Below the pieces are notes generated by a model. It ran no database searches. It saw only the letters and a list, made by a program, of their open reading frames with translations, and was not told the origin of the DNA. This document shows, piece after piece, positions 39,752 to 49,013 of a stretch of 64,000 nucleotides of DNA. The stretch covers positions 62,001 through 126,000 of the forward strand of contig JBQTIA010000007.1 of NCBI GenBank assembly GCA_052388455.1. Reading direction: 5' to 3'. The stretch comes from CAZSNH01 sp052388455. GTDB taxonomy: Bacteria > Pseudomonadota > Alphaproteobacteria > Rhizobiales > Hyphomicrobiaceae. A program made the position numbers and the translations under genes. Each line of letters starts with the position of its first letter. Within the stretch, counting starts at the first letter, position 1.

Positions 39752-41566
39752 TCACGCTTCGAGCTCCTCGCGCAGCGCTTCGAGCTCCAGCCACTGATCC
39801 TCGGCGGCGCTGAGTTTGCCCTGGGCCGCGGCTAACCGGCTCGTCGCGTCGGCGAAAGATCTGGCGTCGCGGTTATAGAGAGCGGGATCGGAAAGCCGGG
39901 CTTGCAGCGTCTCGATTTCCTTGTGAAGCGCATCCATGGTGGCTGGCAGCGACTCGAGCGCGTGCTTCTCCCTGAAGGACAGCTTGCGCTTCCTTGTTGG
40001 TGTCTGACCCTCCGGGTCGGACACCTTGGCAGAACCGGGGCCGGCCTTCGTTGGTGTCGGAGCATCTGACACTTGTCGAGAGCCACGCTGAACCAGCATG
40101 TCGGAATAACCGCCCGCATACTCCGTCCAGCGGCCGTCGCCCTCGGCAGCGATGACGCTCGTCACAACCCGGTCGAGGAAGTCACGGTCGTGAGACACGA
40201 GAATCACGGTGCCGGGATAGTCGGCCAGCAATTCCTGCAAAAGATCGAGCGTCTCGAGATCGAGATCGTTGGTCGGTTCGTCGAGCACCAGCACGTTCGA
40301 CGGCTTGGCGAGCGCGCGGGCCAGCATCAGCCGCCCACGCTCGCCGCCGGAAAGTACTTTCAGCGGTGAACGGGTCTGCTCGGGCGTGAACAGGAAATCC
40401 TTCATGTAGCTGGCGACGTGCCGCGCGCGTCCGTTGATGACGACCTGGTCGCCACGCCCGCCCGTCAGCGCATCGGCGACTGTCCATTCGGGGTTCAACT
40501 CGTCGCGGTGCTGATCGAGGCTGACGAGCTCCAGGTTGACGCCGAGGCGCACGCTGCCGCCGTCGGGAGCGAGACTGCCCGTCAGCAGCTTGATCAGCGT
40601 CGTCTTGCCGGCACCATTAGGCCCGACGATGCCGACGCAATCGCCGCGCAGAATGCGGGTCGAGAATTGTTCGACGATCGTCCTGCCGCCAAACGACTTC
40701 GAAAGATCAGTGGCCTCGACGACGAGCCTGCTCGATTGGCCTCCATCCGCCGCGGCTAGCCGGACGTTACCCTGGACATTGCGCTGCTCCCGTCGCTCGC
40801 TTCTCAAACCGGCCAACTCCGCCACGCGCCGTACGTTGCGCTTCCGGCGCGCGGTGACGCCGCCGTGCATCCACTGCTCCTCGCGTACGATCTTGCGGTC
40901 GAGCTTGTGACGCGCCATCTCCTCCTGCTCCAGAACCTCGTCGCGCCAGGCTTCGAAAGCGCCGAAGCCCTTTTCGATCCGCCGCGCCACGCCGCGATCG
41001 ATCCAGACGGTGGCGCGCGACAGCCGTTCCAGGAAACGACGGTCGTGGCTGACGAGCACGACAGCGGATTTCATCGAGGCAAGCGCCCGCTCCAGCCATT
41101 CGATGGCCGGGAGATCGAGATGGTTGGTCGGCTCGTCGAGGATGAGGACGTCGGGCTCTGGCGCCAACACCCGGGCGATGGCCGCGCGCTTCAATTCGCC
41201 GCCTGAAAGTCGCGCCGGTTCGGCGTCCGGCGACAGCCCGAGGTCCTCGATCAGGTAGCGGGCGCGAAAGGGATCGTCGGCGGGGCCTAAACCACTTTCA
41301 ACGTAGGCACCGACCGTCTCGAAACCGCTCGCGTCGGGCTCCTGCGCGAGGTAACGGACCAGCGCGCCGGGATGGGCAAACCGCTCGCCCTTGTCGGCCT
41401 CCTGCAGGCCGGCGGCGATCTTCAGCAGCGTCGACTTGCCCGAGCCATTACGACCGACGACGCAGATGCGCTCGCCGGGCTGGACCGAAATCTCGGCCCC
41501 GGTCAGCAGCGGCGTGCCGCCGAACGTCAGATGGATGTCTTTTAGGGTGAGAAGGGGTGGCGCCAT
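39752..41566 (-). CDS. uup: ABC-F ATPase, Uup type
   Basis: A 604-residue soluble protein with two ATP-binding cassettes and no membrane domain. The Walker A motifs are VVGRNGSGKSTLLK and VGPNGAGKTTLIK. The signature motifs are LSGGELKRAAIARVL and LSGGERGRLMLARAL, and the Walker B motifs are LILDEPTNHLD and LVLDEPTNDLD. The C-terminal 70 residues form the charged coiled coil typical of Uup, which acts at the ribosome and on DNA transactions such as transposon excision. The 130-base gap to the convergent GMC gene contains no clear terminator. Confidence 0.95.
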   Translation of the reverse strand: MAPPLLTLKDIHLTFGGTPLLTGAEISVQPGERICVVGRNGSGKSTLLKIAAGLQEADKGERFAHPGALVRYLAQEPDASGFETVGAYVESGLGPADDPFRARYLIEDLGLSPDAEPARLSGGELKRAAIARVLAPEPDVLILDEPTNHLDLPAIEWLERALASMKSAVVLVSHDRRFLERLSRATVWIDRGVARRIEKGFGAFEAWRDEVLEQEEMARHKLDRKIVREEQWMHGGVTARRKRNVRRVAELAGLRSERREQRNVQGNVRLAAADGGQSSRLVVEATDLSKSFGGRTIVEQFSTRILRGDCVGIVGPNGAGKTTLIKLLTGSLAPDGGSVRLGVNLELVSLDQHRDELNPEWTVADALTGGRGDQVVINGRARHVASYMKDFLFTPEQTRSPLKVLSGGERGRLMLARALAKPSNVLVLDEPTNDLDLETLDLLQELLADYPGTVILVSHDRDFLDRVVTSVIAAEGDGRWTEYAGGYSDMLVQRGSRQVSDAPTPTKAGPGSAKVSDPEGQTPTRKRKLSFREKHALESLPATMDALHKEIETLQARLSDPALYNRDARSFADATSRLAAAQGKLSAAEDQWLELEALREELEA

Positions 41567-41697
41567 GTGATCTCGTGACCGACTGCGCCAAAGCCTGCAA
41601 GCTACTCGCCGACGGGATTACCCAGCTCCACACATTCGCGCCTCACGCGCAACGCGAAGGTAGGCTTACCGAGCCGAAGCCCGAGAGGAGCGAAGGC

Positions 41698-41773
<76 letters not shown>

Positions 41774-41907
41774 TATCCATGGGATCTACCGCCGGGCCGG
41801 CGCGCTCATGGCGTGGCTCGGACGACGAGAGCGGTTCATTAGGCCCAACGCAGCCAAACCGCAAGCGGCATTTGTGCGAGGAAAAGACTTGGCCCGCACT
41901 CGCCGTA

Positions 41908-42300
41908 TCAGACTTCTTCCTCACCCTCGGCAACCGGGCCACCGATGATGTTGGTGACGTTGCCACCCTCCTCCTCTTCTTCTTCGAGAAAGGTTTCGTC
42001 CTCGGCCTCAGGCGCGATCTCATCATCGCCGGCTTCGATGTCGGCCAGCACCTCGTCGCCTTCGGCCTCCGGCACGCCGTCCGGCACCGCCGCCTTCTCG
42101 ACCGGATAGTCCGGCTTCTTGACCTTGCGCGGCGAGCGATCCTCGGCCACCGCGTTCAGGGCCACCGGAGAGGAGGCGATCTGGTAGATCGTGCCGCAGA
42201 CGGGGCATGAAATCGGGTTGCGATTGAGATCGTAAAAGCGGATGCCGCATTCATTGGACTGGCACGTGCGCTTCGTCCCGCGCGCCTGCTTGGTGGACAT
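41908..42300 (-). CDS. TIGR02300-family (FYDLN acid domain) protein
   Basis: A 130-residue acidic protein conserved in alphaproteobacteria. The N-terminal half is a zinc-ribbon-like unit, RTCQSNECGIRFYDLNRNPI followed by CPVCGTIY; FYDLN names the family. The C-terminal half is a long acidic, probably disordered tail (ETFLEEEEEEGGNV). Function is unknown. Its divergent placement against aroA, next to tRNA-Ala, matches the usual synteny. The ATG at 42298-42300 begins MSTKQARGTKRTC; upstream residues in the frame are unsupported. Confidence 0.92.
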   Translation of the reverse strand: MSTKQARGTKRTCQSNECGIRFYDLNRNPISCPVCGTIYQIASSPVALNAVAEDRSPRKVKKPDYPVEKAAVPDGVPEAEGDEVLADIEAGDDEIAPEAEDETFLEEEEEEGGNVTNIIGGPVAEGEEEV

Positions 42301-42523
42301 GAGGTGCCCTCGACTGTGTGGATTGGTGGTCGCTCTGCCACACGCCGCACCGCCTGTCAAAGCCGATGCGATGCCGTCCCCGGCGGCATCCCGTCCCGTT
42401 ACGCCGATCTCGCCGCGTTGACAGCCCGGGTGCCCCCCGGCTCTATGCCGGCCACGACCGCGGCCGGCATGGAGCCGTCTGACCGTTTCGTCCGAAACCG
42501 AGCGCTGGAACAGCGATTTGAAC

Positions 42524-43855
42524 GTGTCTCATTCCGTTTCAAGACCGCTCGCGGCCGGTCGCTCCGGACTGCTTCGCGGCAATGTCCGCGTGCCGGGCGA
42601 CAAATCGATCTCGCACCGCGCCCTGCTTCTCGGCGCATTGGCGACGGGTCGCACCCGCATCACCGGCCTGCTTGAGGCGGAGGACGTGCTCAACACGGCC
42701 AAAGCCGTTGCGGCGCTCGGCGCGCACACGGCCAAGTCGGGGGCAACCTGGGAGGTCATCGGACGCGGGGTCGGCGGCCTTCAACAGCCATTAGAACCGA
42801 TCGACTTCGGAAATTCCGGAACAGGTACGCGGCTGATGATGGGCGTCATCGCCGGCCACGACATCACGGTGCGGCTGACCGGCGACGCCTCCTTGTCCCG
42901 CAGGCCGATGGGGCGTGTCCTCAAGCCATTGCGTCAAATGGGTTTGCAAGTCGTCGAAGATGGACGGGACACGCTGCCGCTGACCGTCCGCGGCTCTTCG
43001 AGCCTGGTGCCAATCGTCTATACGCTTCCGGTTCCCTCGGCACAGGTCAAGAGCGCCATTCTTCTGGCCGGCATCGCGACCGCCGGTGAAACGACGGTCA
43101 TCGAGAGGGAACCGACGCGCGACCATACCGAACGCATGTTGCGCTACTTCGGCGCGAGCGTTCGGACGGTGGTCCGCGAGGGTGCGACGCATATCACGGT
43201 CGGAGGCGACGCCGAACTGGAAGGCCGCGATGTGGTCGTGCCGGGCGATCCCAGCTCGGCCGCGTTTCTCATCTGCGCAGCGCTCGTTGTCCCCGGCTCG
43301 GACGTGACCGTCGAAGGCGTGCTCGTCAATCCGGCACGCATCGGTCTCTATACGACGCTGCAGGAGATGGGCGGCAGTGTCGAGCTGTTGAACATGCGCG
43401 AGGACGGCGGCGAGCCGACTGCCGACATCCGCGCGCGGCACTCGACCCTGAAGGGCGTGCGCGTTCCCGCCGAGCGGGCACCGTCGATGATCGACGAGTA
43501 TCCGGTGCTCGCCGTGGTGGCGGCGTTCGCGGCCGGCGACACGGTTATGGAAGGGCTTGCGGAACTGAAAGTGAAAGAGAGTGACCGGCTCGCAGCGACC
43601 GCCGCCGGCCTCGCCGCAAACGGCGTCCGCGCGACCGTGGCCGGCGATACGCTGACGGTGCACGGCACGGGAAAGGTCGCCGGCGGCGGCACCGTTGTCA
43701 CCCACCTCGACCACCGCATTGCCATGGCCTTCCTGACCATGGGTCTGGTCAGCGAGCGGCCCGTCACCGTCGATGACACTTCGATGATCGCCACGAGCTT
43801 CCCTGAATACCGCAGCCTGATGCAGCAGCTCGGCGCCGCATTTTCGGAAGTCTGA
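42524..43855 (+). CDS. aroA: 3-phosphoshikimate 1-carboxyvinyltransferase (class II EPSP synthase)
   Basis: A 443-residue EPSP synthase of the shikimate pathway that joins shikimate 3-phosphate and PEP. It is class II (CP4-like): VRVPGDKSISHRALLLGALA, GDASLSRRPMGRVLKPLRQM, PVPSAQVKSAILLAGI, DEYPVLAVVAAFA, LKVKESDRLAATA and HLDHRIAMAFLTMGLVSE all match that class. At the glyphosate-critical loop it reads GNSGTGTRL, with Gly where the tolerant CP4 enzyme has Ala. The GTG at 42524 (MSHSVSRP) was preferred because rhizobial homologues begin MSHS; a TTG two codons earlier is possible. Confidence 0.97.
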   Translation: MSHSVSRPLAAGRSGLLRGNVRVPGDKSISHRALLLGALATGRTRITGLLEAEDVLNTAKAVAALGAHTAKSGATWEVIGRGVGGLQQPLEPIDFGNSGTGTRLMMGVIAGHDITVRLTGDASLSRRPMGRVLKPLRQMGLQVVEDGRDTLPLTVRGSSSLVPIVYTLPVPSAQVKSAILLAGIATAGETTVIEREPTRDHTERMLRYFGASVRTVVREGATHITVGGDAELEGRDVVVPGDPSSAAFLICAALVVPGSDVTVEGVLVNPARIGLYTTLQEMGGSVELLNMREDGGEPTADIRARHSTLKGVRVPAERAPSMIDEYPVLAVVAAFAAGDTVMEGLAELKVKESDRLAATAAGLAANGVRATVAGDTLTVHGTGKVAGGGTVVTHLDHRIAMAFLTMGLVSERPVTVDDTSMIATSFPEYRSLMQQLGAAFSEV

Positions 43856-43954
43856 GATGACCGTGGCGTTAGTAATGCACCAAAACGGCAGGGAACCGGA
43901 GTTTGCGGACGCGCGTTGAGGCGGCAACGATGCGATCGAACGGGAGCCGATCCG

Positions 43955-44236
43955 ATGTCCGCCAATTCCGCGAAAATGCTGATCCTAGCCGGTACCGCAG
44001 CGCTGCTGATGGCCGGTTGCGCCGGGTCCCCCGGCGGGCCGGCAACCCAAGACTACTCTTTCAACGGCCGCGAATACGCTCCGCTTGGTGGCGCTCGAAC
44101 GCCGTCACCGGGGTTAATGGACAGGGCCGAACATTCCGCGACGGCTTGGCAAACGGAAGAGCCCGCCAGCGAGCCGACCTATGTCTACCGCGGTGGTCGC
44201 GATCTGCGGACGGGGCGCGCTCACATCCAGCTCTGA
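43955..44236 (+). CDS. Small lipoprotein, function unknown
   Basis: A 93-residue protein with a lipoprotein signal: a Lys-containing n-region, hydrophobic LILAGTAALL and lipobox LMAGC at about residues 18-22. The mature part is short, polar and Gly/Pro/Thr-rich (SFNGREYAPLGGARTPSPGL), ending TYVYRGGRDLRTGRAHIQL. The ATG at 43955 gives the best signal peptide; an in-frame ATG 13 codons upstream would add an improbable Arg/Cys-rich leader. It stands between aroA and the convergent PHB depolymerase gene, where the usual neighbour would be cmk. Confidence 0.75.
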   Translation: MSANSAKMLILAGTAALLMAGCAGSPGGPATQDYSFNGREYAPLGGARTPSPGLMDRAEHSATAWQTEEPASEPTYVYRGGRDLRTGRAHIQL

Positions 44237-44331
44237 TCGATGCTGCGGTTGGCAGTGCCCTGGCCCAGGGCCACCCGTGAGACGTTCGATTGCCCCGACA
44301 CTCGCCCTCATCAGACCAGACATTTCAAATT

Positions 44332-45678
44332 CTAATTGATCGCGTCCGAGATCGGCTTGCGGGACTTCCAGTCGAACTGCGGCTCTCGCTCCGGACGAAG
44401 CGACCGGTAGGGCGCCGGGATCAGCGCTTCGCTGCGGATGCGGCGCTTGAACTGGACGGTGCGGATCATCTCGCGGATGCGCGGCGCAATCTCGGTCCGG
44501 AAGCGCGTGCCGTTGAAGACGCCGTAGTGTCCCACACCGGGCTGAACGTAGTGATAGTGCTCGTCGACTGGGACGTTGGGGCAGAGATCGTGCGCCGCTT
44601 CCGTCTGTCCCATGCCGCAGATGTCGTCGCGCTCGCCCTCCACCGTGATGATCGCCGTATTGCGGATGGCCTTGCAGTCGACGGGCCGCCCGCGATGCAT
44701 CATCGTTCCATTTGGCAGCGCGTGCTTCTGAAAAACCTGCTCGACGGTTTGCAGATAGAACTCCGCGGGCAGGTCCATCACCGCCAGATACTCATCATAG
44801 AAGACCTTGTGCGCCTGAACCGGGTCGCAGTCGCCCTTGACCAGATTCTCGAACAGCTTGGCATGCGCCTGGGTGTGCCGCTCGAGGTTCATGGTCATGA
44901 ATCCGGTCAACTGGATGAAGCCGGGATAGACGGAGCGCATGAACCCGGGATTCGGAAACGGCACCTGGGTGATGACGTTCTGGCGGAACCACGACATCGA
45001 GCGGCTTTCGGCGAGCTTGTTGACCGCGGTCCGGTTGCGCCGCGTGTCGATCGGACCGCCCATCATGGTCAGCGAGGCCGGCTGGCAGGGATCGTTAGCG
45101 GCTGCCATGACGGCCGTCGCCGCCAGCGCCGGCACGCTCGGCTGGCAAACGGCGAGCAGATGCGTGTTCGGTCCGAGAAATCGCAGGAATTCGATGATCT
45201 GATCGATGAAATCGTCGAGGTCGAACGGACCGGCGATGAGCGGGATCTCGCGCGCATCGACCCAGTCGGTGACATAGACGTTGTGCTCTTTGATCATCTC
45301 CTGAACGGTGCCGCGAAGCAGCGTCGCGTAGTGCCCCGACATGGGCGCAATGATCAGCAGCTTGGGATCGTAGCGCTTTCCGACCAGCTCTTCTGGCCGA
45401 TCGAAATGGATCAGGTTGCAGAACGGGCGGCTCAGCACCAGCTCTTCCCTGACCGGAACCTTGAGCCCGTGGATCGACGTCTCCTTGATGTTCCAGTCGG
45501 GCTTGCCATAGCGCCGGGTGACGCCTTCGAACACCTCGCAGGCGGCTGAAAATTGCCGCATCAGAGGTGTCGCCGACAGCGGGTTCAACGGCTGGTCCGC
45601 GAAGTCCTTCATGATGCGCACGGCGAAACGCATCGGCTGCAGCATGAGGTGCGCAAACTCGTAGGCGTGATATTGCAT
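44332..45678 (-). CDS. phaZ: Intracellular poly(3-hydroxybutyrate) depolymerase
   Basis: A 448-residue PhaZ of the Cupriavidus PhaZ1 type that degrades storage PHB granules. Instead of a Ser lipase box it has LLAVCQPSVPALAA, with the catalytic Cys at residue 178, as in the PhaZ1 family. The N-terminus MQYHAYEFAHLMLQPMRFAV and the segments IIAPMSGHYATLLRGTV and QPGVGHYGVFNG (the His region) are typical. There is no signal peptide. It is convergent with the lipoprotein gene and interrupts the conserved aroA-cmk neighbourhood. Confidence 0.95.
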   Translation of the reverse strand: MQYHAYEFAHLMLQPMRFAVRIMKDFADQPLNPLSATPLMRQFSAACEVFEGVTRRYGKPDWNIKETSIHGLKVPVREELVLSRPFCNLIHFDRPEELVGKRYDPKLLIIAPMSGHYATLLRGTVQEMIKEHNVYVTDWVDAREIPLIAGPFDLDDFIDQIIEFLRFLGPNTHLLAVCQPSVPALAATAVMAAANDPCQPASLTMMGGPIDTRRNRTAVNKLAESRSMSWFRQNVITQVPFPNPGFMRSVYPGFIQLTGFMTMNLERHTQAHAKLFENLVKGDCDPVQAHKVFYDEYLAVMDLPAEFYLQTVEQVFQKHALPNGTMMHRGRPVDCKAIRNTAIITVEGERDDICGMGQTEAAHDLCPNVPVDEHYHYVQPGVGHYGVFNGTRFRTEIAPRIREMIRTVQFKRRIRSEALIPAPYRSLRPEREPQFDWKSRKPISDAIN

Positions 45679-45819
45679 CGTTCCCTTTCAGTCGTCCCGG
45701 CCCGCAACTCAAGGGGGCGCCATCGACGTCGTTGCTGCAGCGCAACATTCGCCGGGTTCTGGGTCAAGCCGAAACTCGCAGCAGATTTAAGCTGCGGTTG
45801 ACCAATTCTTGCACAATGA

Positions 45820-46029
45820 CAGGTCGGCATTCCCGGGTCCGACATCGCTCGCATCCAGAGCATTATCAAGAAATACTCCGATCTTCCGGCGGACTTTGCA
45901 GACGCATCCCTCATCGCCATGTGTGAGCGCAGAGGCATCCGCACGATCGCCACTTTTGAACGGGATTTCCTCGCCTACCGGCTGGCCAGCGGGCGGCCGC
46001 TGCGCAACGTGTTCGCTGAGCAGCAATAA
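45820..46029 (+). pseudogene. 5'-truncated VapC-type PIN-domain toxin remnant
   Basis: A short frame with no start codon near its beginning encodes the C-terminal half of a PIN domain. It reads SIIKKYSDLPADFADASLIA followed by CERRGIRTIATFERDF and ends at TAA 46027-46029. DFADASLIA and ATFERDF are the two acidic C-terminal PIN motifs. An in-frame TGA at 45817 and loss of the N-terminal acidic residue make it non-functional as it stands. No antitoxin is recognisable in 45679-45819. The remaining DNA up to cmk (46030-46150) shows nothing else. Confidence 0.75.
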
Positions 46030-46150
46030 TGCTCGACACCCGCAGGCCGTCGTCCGCTCTGCCACACTCCAAACCGTCGTGTGCCGGTTGAACCCGATCG
46101 GCTTTCCGGCTTAGGACTCCGGCGCGAAAATTCTGGAAACGAGCCGAGAC

Positions 46151-46795
46151 ATGATCATCGCCATCGACGGGCCGGCGGCCTCGGGCAAGGGAACGCTGGC
46201 CCAGCGGGTCGCCGACCATTTCGAGCTCCGTTGCCTCGATACGGGGCTATTGTATCGGGCCGTCGCCCGCGATCTCGTCACCCGGGGCTTCCAGCTGGAC
46301 GATGCCTGGGCTGCCGTCGCCGCGGCTCGGCATCTCGACCCGAAAACCTTCGATGATCCCGCCTTGCGGGGCGCGGCGGCCGGCGACAAGGCGTCGATCG
46401 TCGCCCGAATTCCCGAAGTCCGGGCGGCCCTGCTGGCCTACCAGCGCGACTTCGCCCGGCAGTCACCCGGCGCCGTGCTGGACGGCCGCGACATCGGCAC
46501 CGTCGTCTGCCCCGATGCCGACGTAAAGATTTTCGTGACCGCCACCTCCGAGGTTCGTGCGCAGCGCCGGTTCCTAGAACATCAGTCCCGCGGTGAGGCG
46601 ATCCGCTACGAGGCCGTGCTGGCGGATATTAAAGCTCGTGACGAAAGGGACACCAGCCGTGCCGTCGCCCCTCTGAAACCGGCCGCCGACGCGCTCCTGC
46701 TCGACACCACCGGCCTCGATAGGGAGGCCGCGTTCGATGCGGCGGTCGCCCTGGTCGAGCAGCGGACCGGCCGTCAGGTGGCCGCCTCGCGCTGA
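46151..46795 (+). CDS. cmk: Cytidylate kinase
   Basis: A 214-residue CMP/dCMP kinase. The P-loop is IIAIDGPAASGKGTLAQRVA, the nucleotide-binding CLDTGLLYRAVA follows, then LDGRDIGTVVCPDADVKIFV and the LID-type RDERDTSRAVAPLKPAADA with its Arg pair. The length matches the family. It normally lies between aroA and rpsA in this order; here aroA is 2.3 kb upstream because of the lipoprotein/PHB-depolymerase insertion. Confidence 0.96.
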   Translation: MIIAIDGPAASGKGTLAQRVADHFELRCLDTGLLYRAVARDLVTRGFQLDDAWAAVAAARHLDPKTFDDPALRGAAAGDKASIVARIPEVRAALLAYQRDFARQSPGAVLDGRDIGTVVCPDADVKIFVTATSEVRAQRRFLEHQSRGEAIRYEAVLADIKARDERDTSRAVAPLKPAADALLLDTTGLDREAAFDAAVALVEQRTGRQVAASR

Positions 46796-47183
46796 CGGCG
46801 GGCGCCGCGCCGTCCAGGGTCGCCGGGCTGCGCCTACCATTATGCGCATGAAGCGTCGGCCGATAGCCTTAGGCCCAGTTCCGGTCCCTCGGCCTTGCGC
46901 CACGCGCCGCTGTCGGCTATAGAGCGCCCGTTCGACGCCGCTGTCGGATGGATCAAGAGGAAGATCAGCCGGTTGGGCTTCGCGAAACGCGGGCCTTAAA
47001 CTATTGACCGGCGGGGCTGAGGCCTCATCACGGCGGCCACATACGATTCAAATACGTCTTGCACGCTCGTTCCCTTCGCCACCACGGAGGGGGTCGACGT
47101 CGTTCAAGCCCTCTCGACATCAACCCGAACCCTCATCGGCCCCCGTTTGGGTGCCGATGGCCTCAACCCATGTAGGAGCACGA
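46796..47183 (+). promoter_or_regulatory. rpsA leader region with a conserved-looking hairpin
   Basis: A 388-base stretch without a gene. The strongest element is a hairpin, CATCGGC (47134-47140) with GCCGATG (47153-47159), extended inside by CCC/GGG, sitting 13 bases before the AGGAG site of rpsA. S1 represses its own translation in other bacteria through structured leaders, so this may be an autoregulatory site. I see no confident -35/-10 pair; GC content is otherwise ordinary. Confidence 0.4.
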
Positions 47184-48902
47184 ATGTCCGTTACTGTCGC
47201 CAAAGAGATGAGTCCCACCCGTGACGAGTTCGCCGCCATGCTGGCCGAAAGCCTGCAGAAGGACGACGTTTTCGAAGGACAGGTCGTCAAAGGCAAGATC
47301 GTCGGCATCGAAAAGGACATGGCGGTCATCGACGTCGGTCTCAAGATGGAAGGCCGCGTGGCGATGAAGGAGTTCGGCATCGGCGGCAAGCCGGGCGATC
47401 TCAAGGTTGGCGACACGGTGGAAGTGTACCTTGAGCGCGTCGAGAACGCCCTCGGCGAAGCCGTCCTCTCCCGCGACAAGGCCAAGCGCGAGGAAAGCTG
47501 GACCCGGCTCGAAAAGCTGCACGAAAAAAATGAGAAGGTCACGGGTGTCATCTTCAACAAGGTCAAAGGCGGGTTCACTGTCGACCTCGACGGCGCCGTC
47601 GCCTTCCTGCCCGGCAGCCAGGTTGACATTCGTCCCGTGCGCGACATCGGCCCGCTGATGCACCAGCCGCAGCCGTTCCAGATCCTGAAGATGGACCGCC
47701 GCCGCGGCAACATCGTCGTCTCGCGCCGCACCGTTCTCGAGGAAACACGTGCCGAGCAGCGCGCCGACATCGTGGCCCGCCTCGCTGAAGGTCAGGTGAT
47801 CGACGGTCTGGTCAAGAACATCACCGACTACGGCGCCTTCATCGATCTCGGCGGCATCGACGGCCTGCTGCACGTCACCGACATGGCATGGCGCCGAGTC
47901 AATCATCCGAGCGAGATTCTCAACGTCGGCGATACGGTCAAGGTGCAGATCATCCGCATCAATCCCGAGACACAGCGCATCTCGCTCGGCATGAAGCAGC
48001 TCCAGTCCGACCCGTGGTCGGCCATCGAGGCCAAGTATCCGGTCGGCGGCCGCTTCAAGGGCACCGTCACCAACATCGCCGACTACGGCGCGTTCGTGGA
48101 GCTGGAGCCCGGAGTCGAAGGTCTCATTCACGTGTCCGAGATGAGCTGGGTGAAAAAGAACATTCACCCCGGCAAGATCGTTTCGACCAGCCAGCAGGTC
48201 GACGTTCAGATTCTCGAGGTCGACCCGGCCAAGCGCCGCATCTCGCTCGGCCTCAAGCAGACGCAGGACAATCCGTGGGACGGCTTCCTCAGCCAGCATC
48301 CCAAGGGCTCGATCGTCGAAGGCCCGATCCGCAACATCACCGAGTTCGGCCTCTTCATCGGCCTCGACAGCGGCGTCGACGGGATGGTCCATCTCTCCGA
48401 CCTCGACTGGAACAAGGCTGGCGACGAAGCGATCAAGGATTACAAAAAAGGCGACACGGTCAAAGCGATCGTACTCGACGTCGACAGCACGAAGGAGCGC
48501 ATCTCGCTCGGCATCAAGCAGCTCGGCGGCGATCCCGCCGACGCCATCGGCCGCCACAAGAAGGGCGATCAGGTGACGTGCGAGGTCGTCGCGGTTCAGG
48601 ACAACGGAATCGAAGTCAAGATCGCCGATACGGACATCACGTCCTTCATCAAGCGGTCAGACCTCTCCCGAGACCGTTCCGAGCAGCGTCCCGAGCGCTT
48701 CACCGTCGGGCAGAAGGTCGATGCCGCCATTCAGACCGTCGACAAGGCTGCGCGCCGCATGACAGTCTCGATCAAGACGCTCGAAATCACCGAAGAAAAG
48801 CAGGCGGTGGCCCAGTACGGCTCCTCCGCCAGCGGTGCCTCGCTCGGCGACATCTTCAAGGCCGCGATCAAAAAGAAGGATCGCGACGACGAGAAGGAGT
48901 GA
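47184..48902 (+). CDS. rpsA: 30S ribosomal protein S1
   Basis: A 572-residue S1 with six OB-fold S1 domains. Repeating landmarks are KGKIVGIEKDMAVIDVGLKM (domain 1), NITDYGAFIDLGGIDGLLHV, NIADYGAFVELEPGVEGLIH and NITEFGLFIGLDSGVDGMVH, each followed by ERISLG/KRRISLG-type strands. S1 unwinds mRNA leaders at initiation. The ATG at 47184 has AGGAG at 47173-47177. The C-terminal tail AAIKKKDRDDEKE is charged and disordered. It is followed by a strong terminator. Confidence 0.98.
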   Translation: MSVTVAKEMSPTRDEFAAMLAESLQKDDVFEGQVVKGKIVGIEKDMAVIDVGLKMEGRVAMKEFGIGGKPGDLKVGDTVEVYLERVENALGEAVLSRDKAKREESWTRLEKLHEKNEKVTGVIFNKVKGGFTVDLDGAVAFLPGSQVDIRPVRDIGPLMHQPQPFQILKMDRRRGNIVVSRRTVLEETRAEQRADIVARLAEGQVIDGLVKNITDYGAFIDLGGIDGLLHVTDMAWRRVNHPSEILNVGDTVKVQIIRINPETQRISLGMKQLQSDPWSAIEAKYPVGGRFKGTVTNIADYGAFVELEPGVEGLIHVSEMSWVKKNIHPGKIVSTSQQVDVQILEVDPAKRRISLGLKQTQDNPWDGFLSQHPKGSIVEGPIRNITEFGLFIGLDSGVDGMVHLSDLDWNKAGDEAIKDYKKGDTVKAIVLDVDSTKERISLGIKQLGGDPADAIGRHKKGDQVTCEVVAVQDNGIEVKIADTDITSFIKRSDLSRDRSEQRPERFTVGQKVDAAIQTVDKAARRMTVSIKTLEITEEKQAVAQYGSSASGASLGDIFKAAIKKKDRDDEKE

Positions 48903-48951
48903 GCCACTCCCCCGAGGGGCGCACTCGCCGCTCTACACTATAGAAACTCGG

Positions 48952-48987
48952 ATGCCGGGCTCCCTTAGCCCGGCATTCTGCTTTTTG
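48952..48987 (+). terminator. Intrinsic terminator of rpsA
   Basis: A perfect 10-bp stem, ATGCCGGGCT (48952-48961) with AGCCCGGCAT (48967-48976), is followed by a TTCTGCTTTTT tract. It ends the cmk-rpsA unit 50 bases after the rpsA stop. Confidence 0.92.
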
Positions 48988-49013
48988 TGAGGGGCATAGG
49001 CGGACGCCGCGAC

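Noticed and set aside
41640..41697. Possible attachment site or mobile element next to tRNA-Ala
   Set aside because: No integrase gene and no duplicated tRNA 3' end are visible in the window; flanking genes follow normal synteny.
47163..48557. 464-residue minus-strand frame opposite rpsA
   Set aside because: S1-domain codons read backwards give long Asp/Val/Leu-rich frames; no start signal or motif supports it.
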